A DNA stretch of 64,000 nucleotides, taken from Atherinomorus stipes (taxonomy: Eukaryota; Chordata; Actinopteri; Atheriniformes; Atherinidae). Below the pieces are notes generated by a model. The model worked only from the letters and a program-made list of their open reading frames with translations, had not been told where the DNA came from and made no database searches. The stretch spans positions 434,001-498,000 of the forward strand of contig JALJCO010003433.1 of assembly GCA_023101725.1 (NCBI GenBank), read 5' to 3'. Position numbers and translations under genes: made by a program. Every line of letters starts with the position of its first letter. Positions within the stretch are counted from its first letter, which is position 1. This document shows positions 50,299 to 61,200 of the stretch, one piece after another.

Positions 50299-53200
50299 TC
50301 ACTTCTCCTCCTTCTTTGCCTCCTCCTTCTTCTCCTCCTCTTTCTTCTCCTCCTTCTTAGGCTCTTCTTTCTTCTTGTCATCCTTCTTCTCCTCCTTCTT
50401 TGCATCGTCCTTCTTCTTGTCATCCTTCTTCTTGTCGTCCTTCTTCTTGTCCTCTTTCTTGTCCTCCTTCTTGGCCTCCTCCTTCTTCTCTTCCTCTGGC
50501 ATCGGCTCTGTGGTGAGGACCACTTTGCCGATGTTGTTCCTCTCCTGCATCTTTCTCATGGCGTCGCCAACCTGGAGGAGAGACAAAAAAAAAATACAAT
50601 AACAGAAGGCAAGACGGAAGAGTATATGTGAGAAGGGTGTAAGGAAGCTGTTAAAGGAATCTGTCATTGAGAAATAGCTGGTGTGAGGAGCAGAAGCCAG
50701 CTTTCTCTCCAACAACACAATTCCACAGCAATATCTGTTTCACTGCTCTCTGCTTCTACAATCTTCCCTTTAAATACCGCAGCCTAGAAACAAATCTTCC
50801 AGGCTCGTCTTCAAATATCACTTTAATAAGCAGTATATGAGATATTTTATTTATATAGATGAGGATTTAATACATTTTCAGGATAAATTAAATTGTTGTT
50901 GCAGTAAACAGCAAGTAAAAGGTGGCACAAGAAAAACGCATAAAGCCAGCAGATGAGACAAAATCTTGTTTTTTACTTCACCATAATTTTTTTTAATGTC
51001 CCAACGCTGCCAGAAATGTGAATCATCGAGAAAGTCTAACACCTCTACATTAAAATGTGCATTTAAAGGCCAGGAATGAAGCAGATGTTAAAGTGTTCCT
51101 GGAAACTGAATGATAGAGGGAAGCACAAGCTCTGTGTTACATTGCTGCTGGAGCTCGAGGCTTCATTAAAACATTTTTTTCAACTGGAATAGATGTACAT
51201 TATTTAATGCTCTGATTGGTGCAGCTCATGCAGCAACCTTTAGAACCAACCCATTATATCTCTGATGCCTTTTACTACCCGGCTGTACTAGTCTAGTTCA
51301 GTTGGGTGAGATCACAACTTAAAAAGTTTGCCACCTTCTATTTCCAAACCGCCAACAATCAATTCCAAATATAATCAAGTATTTTCTGATTGTCTCATAA
51401 TACAAAGTTACGATCCTTTGACTTCATGCTTGAATCCACTGGTTGCTATGATGCACTGATGTGATGTAAAGTCAGGAGTGTTTCTGATTGAAAACTGACT
51501 CGCTTTCTCCAAACTGTTCTTGTGGCTCCTGTTGGACGCATATGCTTGATTTTTGTGGAGTGGAGAATGACTTTTTTAGCGCCTCTGACACAGTCAGGCT
51601 CTGGAGGAATCCCGGTGATTCTGCAGAGAGGCTGCAATCAACTCAGGAGAATATGACAGCACATCTGGTAAGGTGGATGCAAAGGCTGTTTCTTCTTCTT
51701 GATTTAGGTTGCCAAACTAGATACTTACCGGGTATCATGCAAATGGGTTTCAGGATGATGTCATTAAGTGAAGAGTGAAATGTAGATGAGCATGTGAGTG
51801 TTAGAAAATGTGAAGCCTCCACAACGAATATGATATTGTCCTTGAATGTTAAAATCTTAAGACTGTGGTGTTTTGTCACAGAAGATTTTTGTCCAAACTC
51901 AAAGTTTTCTCTACAAATCCCAGCCAAATATCCCCCCCCCCCCCCCCCCATTAATGCATCACCCAATCAATCTCCTCCATCATAATTATGAGTGGAGAAT
52001 CCCAGCCAAGATCTGCCCCACCCTCCACTTGACCACTAAGCTCTGTCCACTGTCTGCTCCAGTCTCCACCACATCCCCCCCTCCCCCTCCCCTCCAATCC
52101 CCTTATTTGCGCGAGGCAGGCAGACCACCTAACGACCAATGCCACGGCAACAGGGCCATCTCCTAGCAACATAAAGCCTGGCTGAAACGTGGGTCTGACG
52201 ACTCAGACACATGGGAAAGAGGGGGAGTGTGGGAGTTCGAAGTGGAGGGATGGTGAAGGGGATGGGGGCGGAGGGAGCAACTGGTATCCCTCAGATGAAG
52301 AGCAGGCACTGGAAGCGAGGGAGGGGTGAGTCCAGGAATTATAAGAATCATCTTCAATGTGAATGAAAGTCAAAGTCAGGGTGGCTGAGGCTCTTTTGTC
52401 AGCTCCACCCACATCCACCCTCCACTCCCTAAGATCTGACAACCTTCCTGGCTCCCAGGCATCTTGGAGAAGATTGTTCTATTTGTGGCTACTGCCACGA
52501 CCATTATTATCCTCTTATGTATCTGTGCAGATGTAGAAGATAAATTTGCAGGAGCAAACAGTCATGCTAATTTAACATTGCTCAACTAGGTTTATTGATT
52601 TTATGAGCAACAGCTAGCCTGACAGAAGGGGGGAGGGTTGTGATGGATGGGGTCAGGGCGTGGCATTTGTTCTCAGGTCATAATAATCGATCTACTACTC
52701 CACAGCAGCTTTTTCATTTTGATGCCACCACAAGCAGAAGCATCAGCGTTTGAAGATATCAACCCTAAAACTTTACACCATCAACTGCTCAAAAGACAAA
52801 GCGACATCCACCTTTATGCCTCCTCTTTATCTCCATACTCCTTCCATGTTTCTTTCTCATACATCAGGGCCCCTCCCTGAGACAGAAGCACACGCTGACT
52901 AAAGGATGTCACCATAGCAACAAGAGAGAAAGAGCAAAAAAGATACACTGTGAGGAGGGAGAAGGAGAAAATAAAGCAAGATAGAGAGACAGAGAGGGAC
53001 TCAATAACCTAAAGACGGCTAAAAAAGAATCTGATATAAAGAGCAGACAGATGGAGAGGCAGAGAAAGAGCGTCAGATGGCGAGAAAGACAGCGGGTGCT
53101 TCTCTCTGGCCACAGTCACACGGCCAAAATACTGACCAGCTCTGACTTTGACAACAGAGGATGTCAGGCTCTGACGCTCCCTTTCTATCTGTGTTTTTCA

Positions 53201-56200
53201 CACCCGCTTTATTCATATCTGTTAGCGGCGTTCATTTTGTCAGTAACAATCTGAGTCTGTCAGCCTGAGGAGTGAGTTATGCTCCAGGAGACACAGTGCT
53301 TCTTGTGGACACACTGGCTTGTTGAATGTGAGTGTCAGGGCCACGCCCAGCTGCTGCAAATCCCACCACCAAGCAAACACAGACACAACACACCTGGCAA
53401 TTATATGTGCTCTGGGTGACTGGGCTGCAAGCATTTTAAAGATGTAATAATGATGAATGTAATTTAGGTGTAAATGCACGTAAGTCACAATGAATCATCT
53501 GGTCATTCAAAGAAAGGTGACGGTAATTTGGATGGATGGATTTAATCATACTAATAGTCAGGGAAAAAGAAATCCAAATACAGGCTTTAACTGAAATTTA
53601 CTTTGGACTATTGATAAAACTGCTAAACACATAGTAAGAAAAAACATGTACGTCCCACTTTACGCCCTTGTCTCACATTCGTATTAGTCATGGATCCCTG
53701 CATCCCTGTTTTAGTCATTCTTGTCCTGTTTGAGACATCTGGCAAAAGCAGACATAAAGCAGACGTACATAAAAAGGATGCTGTTTATTGTTAAAGTTTA
53801 ATGAAACAGCGAGCAAAGTGGTTGTTACTAATGTCCATTTCAAATGTCCTGTACCAAAAAAGACCAAAGCAGTCTGCCCGCTTCCCCCTCATAAAGCACA
53901 GTCCGCTCTGATTGGTCTGTGATAACAGTCTGATTAGGCTCAATTTGATGTTAGCGAAAATGTTTGAATGGATGCTAATATGCGCACATGCTGGGCAATA
54001 TATTAACATTTTCAACCATTTCCCAGATAATGAAAAATAATGATATAAGTCCAATTTTTTTTCCTTTTAAATGATTCCGCCACATATTGGTTTTTATGTG
54101 TTTTGCAAGACAAATCATCTAAATGCTTTCACATCAAATGAATTCAATAAAGATCTTAAAGCACAACTTTGTAAGCAAACACTTTTTTTTTTCCACCATA
54201 AAAAAATCCCTCACGCAAAGTGCATAAATCGATACCTATGCGAACAACCAGAGCCAGAACAAGGCTTACACCCACCCCTGGTTTCTGCTGTGATTACACC
54301 CTTAAAAAAAAATCAAATGGCGACTTAAATTCTGTTGAAATTGTGTGTAAAATATTTGTCAAAATAAAACTAATGTCAGCTCCAGAAATGGCTCTGGTGC
54401 TTCTGCTTGAGACAAACAATAATTTCTATTTTAAGTAGGAAAACAGACCTGCTCAAGGTGCCAAGTGGAGTCGATGCGGGGTTTGATTTTGCCCTCCTTG
54501 TACAGATCCAGAATGATGCTCATGGCCTGGGTGATGAGCTCCGTCTCCCCGTCCAGGTAACCTAGGTGAAAGCCGCACACAGACTTGTTCCCCTGGATCA
54601 AGCTGAGTGTGTGGATGGAGAACTGATGGTACCAGTTCTTGGCCACGGCGAGGAGATTCTTCCTTTGGCCTGCCAGCATGTTAGCTGCACCTGATGGGAA
54701 GGAAGATCAAAGATCCTTGACGTTAGATTGATGCTCAGACCAATGACCTTTTATAACCTGCATGTTTATCTATAAAAACAGATTATATGTCAACATAAAG
54801 GTGTGTGAAGCACCTCTTGTTGTTTGTCCCACTCCTGCCTCCCTGTGGTCTCACACTCTCACCTATTCTTCCAGCCTAAAAACCTTTTTAGCACATCAGC
54901 CATCACTGTCACCACATCCCCTCCCAATCCCCCTTCTCCTGTGTTCACATTGCTGTCTATGCTTTCGGTCTCAGTCTCTCTCAAGGGACACAAAGCAAGC
55001 TCTGAGAGAACAGAGAGACCCGGCCCGCTACATTCAGACACATTCCAGGTTTCGTGTGGATAGAACGCCCATTGTTTCACCATGCCTACTTCTGATAAGC
55101 TGGAAGAGAAGCAGCCAGCACAGAGGGACCAGAGAGGGTGAAAGGGTGAGGGTGGAGGGCACCATGCTGGGCTGTAGGTTTCTGAGCAACACGCAAAGGC
55201 AAGGCCCTGTTCTCCACGGATGCCGACCCCGCCCACTGAATGTATCCAGATTGGCATTGTAATAGAGAGAGAGTAAAAGGCTTCCCACGGACGACACACA
55301 GCACACTGAGGACATGGGCCTCTGCAGAGAGGCCACTCTGCCCACCAAAAAGCAGTTTTACTCTGCAGCAAGAGTGAAACTCACAACCACTGAATGACGT
55401 CTATTTTATTCAGCTACAGCCTTCTCAAAAATCTTGTGGTAGCTCAAACTGTTTGAAATATCTTTCCCAGTTGCTACTGATAAATACAAAATGTGATATT
55501 TTCCAGTCAGTTGGTGCAACATTAAAAAATGACAAGCATGTCAAGAACTTTCTCTGATAATTTCAATATGTAGCCAATGTGATGCAGAAAGGAATGCCCT
55601 GTTGGTAGGCACTTCATGGGCCTCGCACCATATTGTGCTGCACTATGTGACAGTTGACAATCCTGTCACTATGCCTCTGAGTGATGATGCGCCCTGACTA
55701 TTTGGGCAAGGGGATATCCCTTTGGTTAGCGTGCATGACGATGAAAAAATTAATATAAAGTTTTATGCAGTTGTGGCAGGACAGAAGAGGGCTCGGGTGT
55801 CTGGGGATTGAATCCCGCCTGGGCCCTCTTCTGTCCTGCCACAGCTACATAGAACTTTAAAGGAACTAGGGGCAGGAATTGTGAAAGAATACACATGCAT
55901 GTCCAGTTTTTTAATGCTAATGGGTGATGAAGGATACAGAGTACAGGAAGAAGATGGTCGCGGTGGATTCAAACACTGTAAGGGATAGATAGATAAAAGC
56001 CCACGAAAAAGTGCCACTACAAAGAAAAAGAAGATTTTATCAGTGGAGTAAGCAGCGTTACAGCATCAGTTTGCGAGCGCTCCTGTGCCAGCTTGGCTGG
56101 TGGCTGCAGTTACCCACAGCACCAGTCGCGTCAGACGCAAGTCTCATTTCTTCATCCTGCCCCTGGTTCCTTTAACTTACAAAACCAAAAAAATTATCCA

Positions 56201-58250
56201 TAAAAACACTCGTAAAAACTTTGTAGTTATTGAGTCTTTAAGACTTTTAAATGAAGCATTTTTTACAATCAGCCTGACTTCCGCGTTTTATTCATTCGTC
56301 ACTGGCTGGTCACTCCAGTCTGGAACACCGTCCACTTCCATACCTGATTAACTAGTGCCGCTCCGCTTCTGAGACTGAAACGCTTTCTCGCTTCAGAGAC
56401 AACTGTACTAGTAGAGACGAGAAATAATGAAGCTGCGGCGGCTGCTCGTGTGATGCACTCAAAGGTGTGTTTGAGAGGGTTAAAAAAAAAGGGTACGGGG
56501 TGCAGCTAAAGCGCTGTAACTGAGGACGGGTTTGATCAAACCATGACTCCGATATTACATTAAGGTATTAAAAAATTGTTTCAGATAGGGGGGTGGGGGG
56601 CATGATATGGGCCCTTTAACATTCTGCATACAATTTAGCTTATACTGTAATAAGATTTTGTGATATAAGGCAGCCATCCATGTTTGAATGCTCCTCGTGG
56701 AAGATTAGCTTGCCATATTTTTCAGCTTTAAAACACCCCAGAAGACCATTTCAAGCACTTAGAAAAGTCAATATGCATAAAATGGGCTCTTTAATTAATC
56801 TTACAGTAATGTCTTTGTATTTGTACTTACCATAGGTAATAAGTTTGCCCATAGGCTTCAGCAGGTTGTAGGCCTTATGGGTGTCTGATCCTCCAAGAGG
56901 GTCCAGTATTATGTCCAGCCCTGAAGCAGAGGAGAGAGGAGGAGGTGGTTATCGCTGGTGTGAATTCAGAGGGAGCAGCCTGCCAAGTCTCCTCATGCCA
57001 GAGTTCACTAGGAGTAGCGAGTGTAGCCAAGTCGCTATGTTTACACGAAAAGGAGCCAATAAAGGAGGCCAGGAGGAAAGTAGTGCAAGATCCTTCTTGC
57101 TTCGTGTTTTTTTCCATTCTTGTCACTTATAAGACAAAAGGGGTAAAATGTCTGCGTATTGTTGTCACTCCAGAATAACAAACCAACATCTGAACAGATG
57201 GAAAAGCAAAGCAAACATCCTACGGAGGTTTCTTTGTGGCTTATTCATGTCCAGCCATGTGGGCTCAGCTTTAATGATGTGTCTTTGTGAGAGGGGGTCT
57301 TCTTAAATTGGGCTACCCCTCCTTGCTCACTTGAACCTTGGTTCTATTGATTGTGGGAGGTTCACAGCAGGATTCTGCCTTCACTGTGGCACAGATGAAC
57401 TGACAGGGAGCCAAAGACAGGGGGATCGGTAGTGAGCAGGGTTGCACATTGATCCAGGCTTCTAATTAGATACATTCTGTCTGAAGTGTCAGTTCTTGCT
57501 TTCAACATATCTGTCTCTGTAATGTCTGTCTGCCTCATCGTATTCTATAAAGGACAGAGACAGGTTGAAGAGGGGACTGTGAAATGAGCCTCCAGCATAA
57601 CAACACTGTCATATGAATACAGCAATGGGTGACTGGGGGGGGGGGAAAAAATCAGCAACCTGAGATTGTTTCGTTTAGTTGAAAAACAGCCTTCTTGTGC
57701 ACTTCTCAGAAGAGAGCCCATCTGCATAAAACTCTGTGGTTCCATTATTTCTGACTGTTCAAGTCATCTTATAAATTTCTTTGTCTGGTAGCAATGTTCA
57801 GTCAGTTTGCTGCAAACTGCAACCAACTCTGCTGAGAACCACTGAAAATGCATCATCTGCACGTCTGCAGCCTCGCAGTGTTGCTTTGTGCCAACAGGAT
57901 CTATTGATCTGCACTATTAGGCTTATGAGCCAGTTTCACTGAACGCCATGCACAGTGCAACAAACTTTACTTATAGTTGTTCCCTTTATTTAGTAAGATT
58001 TACAGTCTGAAGTCCCTGTGGGCAAAACAAAATCCAAATTTAGATCACTTTATCATTGCAGACAGCTTATTTTTCTGACCTTTTGGACTGATCTTGCGGA
58101 CTTCCTCCACATAGTCCTTGGTGCGATAGTCAATGGTGTGCGTGACTCCACCCTGGCTGATGGTCTCATGTTTGCTGGCTGATGCAGTACCGAACACAGT
58201 TACATCCTTCACTGTCTTACACAGCTGAGTGGCTGCAATGCCCACACCAC
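50299..58250 (-). CDS. vat1: VAT1, synaptic vesicle membrane protein VAT-1 homologue (C-terminal part)
   Basis: VAT1 is a zinc-independent quinone-oxidoreductase-like member of the medium-chain dehydrogenase family, linked to vesicles and mitochondrial/ER membranes. Exons in transcript order: 58250-58080, 56920-56831, 54690-54449 and 50571-50299. They give the last 257 residues in frame. The first opens inside the nucleotide-binding glycine motif (GGVGIAATQLC) and continues with FGTASASKHE and DYVEEVRKISPKG. Next come DPLGGSDTHKAYNLLKPMGK, then VCGFHLGYLDGETELI and HIDS-like RIDSTW. After KMQERNNIGKVVL the fish protein adds a Lys/Glu/Asp tail of about 70 residues, absent in human VAT1. The N-terminal exons are not in the window. 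Confidence 0.95.
50303..50510 (-). repeat. vat1: coding minisatellite for vat1 Lys/Asp/Glu tail
   Basis: Units such as TTCTTCTTGTCATCC (15 bases on the plus strand) repeat with variation and encode KKKDD, KKEDK and KKEE blocks up to the stop codon. The reading frame stays open throughout. Antisense frames rich in Leu or Phe/Ser are by-products. Confidence 0.8.
50572..54448 (-). other. vat1: vat1 intron before last exon
   Basis: A 3.9-kb intron with an 18-base C-run at 51932-51949 and purine-rich patches. No exon or transposon was recognised. Confidence 0.7.
54691..56830 (-). other. vat1: vat1 intron with long hairpin
   Basis: It contains the inverted repeat at 55752-55864. No exon was recognised. 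Confidence 0.7.
55752..55864. repeat. long hairpin with tRNA T-arm-like loop
   Basis: Perfect 21-base arms: TGTGGCAGGACAGAAGAGGGC at 55772-55792 and its exact complement at 55823-55843, with a 30-base spacer. The stem extends about 18 bases further out with a few mismatches (TAAAGTTTTATGCAGT against its near complement). The spacer holds GGGGATTGAATCCC, like a tRNA T arm. It could be a pre-miRNA-like hairpin, two SINE pieces in inversion, or a small foldback element. Confidence 0.7.
56921..58079 (-). other. vat1: vat1 intron
   Basis: No feature was recognised apart from a short G-run near 57636. Confidence 0.7.
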
Positions 58251-61200
58251 CTGAACGAAAGAGAGAAAGGTTAATATGTGGAAAATTTAAGTTTAAGCGT
58301 ATGATTTGTAACAAAAAAAAGCATGTGAAGAGTATTGATCAGGATTTAAGTGTATTTGGATAAAGTCACAGGCATCAAGACCTATACAAAATGCAACGTG
58401 ACAGGAATTCCCACACGACACATATTTCAAATGGCAGGTAAATGTGATTTGCATTATTTATTGTTCTAAACAAGCAAGTCAATAACACGGTGGATGTGTT
58501 TTGCTCAGGGGTATGTCAGGAGCGCATTAAACACAATCATATTACCCCAGCTGGCCTGGGGAGAATAGACACCCACACACAGATGCACAGACACACATAT
58601 CCAGCTCTGGAGAAAGTAGCTATTGTCAAACAATCACACATCCAATTTCTTTGGTTCCATTTTTCAGAACACATATGTCGCTGTATGACGCCGTATCATA
58701 GACTGCATAACATAAATAAGCTGCACTGACTGTGACTTGAAAGACCAAGAAGTTTTAAATTTCTGCGTTTTTGTTCTGTGTTTGAACACATGTTCAAAGT
58801 GGAGGCAAAAGCTTCAGCCAGTGTTTGCTCAGGGAGCCAGTGCAAGAAGTAATAGGTTACTGATAAGCAGTGGCTTGTTTGAAATTGAGGCTGACTTGAG
58901 GGCTAGAGCTGAAAGGCATCCATAAAGGTCATTCATGCCTGACCAAGTAAAGAGTACATCTTATCTGATGGCAGAGAATAAAGAAACACGAAGCAGCAAG
59001 CAGCATTGAAATAATATTTATTTTTAATGGCATAGCTGGGCTGCTTGAGAGGTTTGGAGTAAATGCATGATTTGCTTGCTTACATGCCTAAACCCATGTT
59101 TAATGCACACCAAGTTAAAATCAGAGAGGCAGGAAGATGTAAGTGGCCAAATGGGACATTTTTAATCTGCGGAATCAATTTCTGTCGATATGTTATTATC
59201 TTTATGGGTTGTGAAGAAGCAAACCCAAGATTCACGTTTCGCAACAGGCTTTAGGTTGTATTGCTTCCTCTGTATTATATAAATGCAATATATATATATT
59301 ATCTTCGTGCCTGTTGCAGAGGGAGGCTGTTATGCATCAGATGACACTGGTGCACCTGCTGTCCCTTCACCTAACATGGAATTTTTTCTGATCCACTGAA
59401 CCTGTCTAATAGCCCAATTTCCTCAACATCATCCAGGCTGTTTCTCTCTGTAGCGGCACTATCAGACTAAGGCAGAAAAACAGCACTGACACTTGTCTGA
59501 AAAATGATAAGATTAAGGCAAATTCAAGTTATCACTGTGGAGGAATCACTCAACACGAAAACAAAAACAAACAAAAAAAATGCATTTTTATCAGTTAAAA
59601 AAAAAAGGAAGTGGATTCAACCGCTTTCTGTGCTGTGGTGTTGATCTGACAGCTTGAGTCCATGTGAGACGAGCAGGCCAGTCGGCATTACTATAAACAC
59701 CCCCGCTGACACCGAGAGTAGAAGTGATGAAAAATCAAAATCAAGGCTGTTGCTGTTGGATGTGAGCGCTGTCGTGGCTGCGTTATAACAGCAACCATCT
59801 CTCTTTGTTCTCAGTGAGAAACCAAGTTTGGGTTGCCAAGGTAACCTCAGCCAAATTACCAGCTATGACTGAGCAAAGGGAGCCATTTTGTTTCATTGAC
59901 TGCTCTTCCTTTAGCCATGCAAGAGTCATTGGGTATCAATCGCAAGTTTGCCATCAGTTTCTATTTGAAAGACTGGATCTCATCTTCCTCTTACAGACCC
60001 CCAAACCATGGACTGGAAGCTGCAGGTGAGCATGTGTTCTTTTTTTCTTTTACAAAAGAGGTCAAATTAAAAAACAGAGTTTCAATAATCACAAACTTGC
60101 ATGTATTTTTTCTTCCATGTAGGCAAAACCCACAAAAAAAAATCTATTTGCTTTTGATTTGCAAGCTTTACATAAATGCCTGGACTGTTTAATGTGATGG
60201 GTTGAAGACAGAACAAGTGAGAAATGTTGACTGTGCACTGTCTGACTGCTGCTTTAAAAGCTGTTCCACTAAATGACTCTGTTATATATAGCAACTCACA
60301 CATACAGGTGTTTAAAAGGATCCAATGGGATGATACAGCCATTCATCCCTCATACACGCAACCATGGAGCCACATCAATATTTAACAATGCTGTCATAAA
60401 CTGTGATTTCCCTTCTGTTGCAGGGTTATAATGTAAGTGAACACTGTGGAAAACTGAAGACTTTATTCTTTCTATAGTAAAAAAAAAAAAAAAAAATTCC
60501 AAGTCTTTATTAAGAAAACAATGAAAAATTCCCTCTGTCATCATGTATGTTATAGACATTAAATATGTGTTTTCAATCAAACAGAAGACGGTACCTGTCC
60601 CTGAGTCCCATGAGAACAAACTCCTGATCTCCCATCACAAGACCTCCGAGCAGTGCCAAGAACCCCTTACCGCACCCCATCAGATTGCTCTCTGTCTCTC
60701 TCTTTCTCCCTTCTCTCTCTCTTTCTCACACACACATCCATACATACACAGATCACAAAGGGGAGAGGAGTGGGGCTACAGTCCCGATTGGCTGCTGGTA
60801 TCTGCTAATCTGCACAAATATGCAAAGATTAAAATATTAACCTTTCATTAACCTTTAGTTCCTGTGAATCCTCGGTTTCCTGATTTATATTTTCTCCCAG
60901 TATGTCTGCTTCTTTAGAATAGAGCGATCTCTCTTGGGAGAGTGTGACTTCAGACCAGTCACAAATACTTAGTGAAGAAAAAGCAGCTTAAGCAAATTCT
61001 TGTAACTAATTACATTTGTTCTCCTCTAGATTCAATTGAATTGTTTACACATGGAAATAAGGACATGTCAAAAAACATCCTCCTGTCTGTTCTGCTTCAC
61101 TCTCTCCTCGGGGAAACTGGATACACAGAAGGGTTTTGTCTTTTCCTGAATCCTTACATTCTCGCATTTTGGCACAAACTGCACTTGGCTCCCGTAACGT

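Noticed and set aside
50257..50631. Plus-strand Leu-rich frame resembling membrane segments
   Set aside because: It is the antisense of the vat1 Lys/Glu/Asp repeat; its hydrophobicity is a codon by-product.
59997..60025. Exon-like ACAG...ATGGACTGGAAGCTGCAG...GTGAGC on the plus strand
   Set aside because: Good splice-like ends around a six-codon start, but no continuing exon or protein match was found in the vat1 intron.
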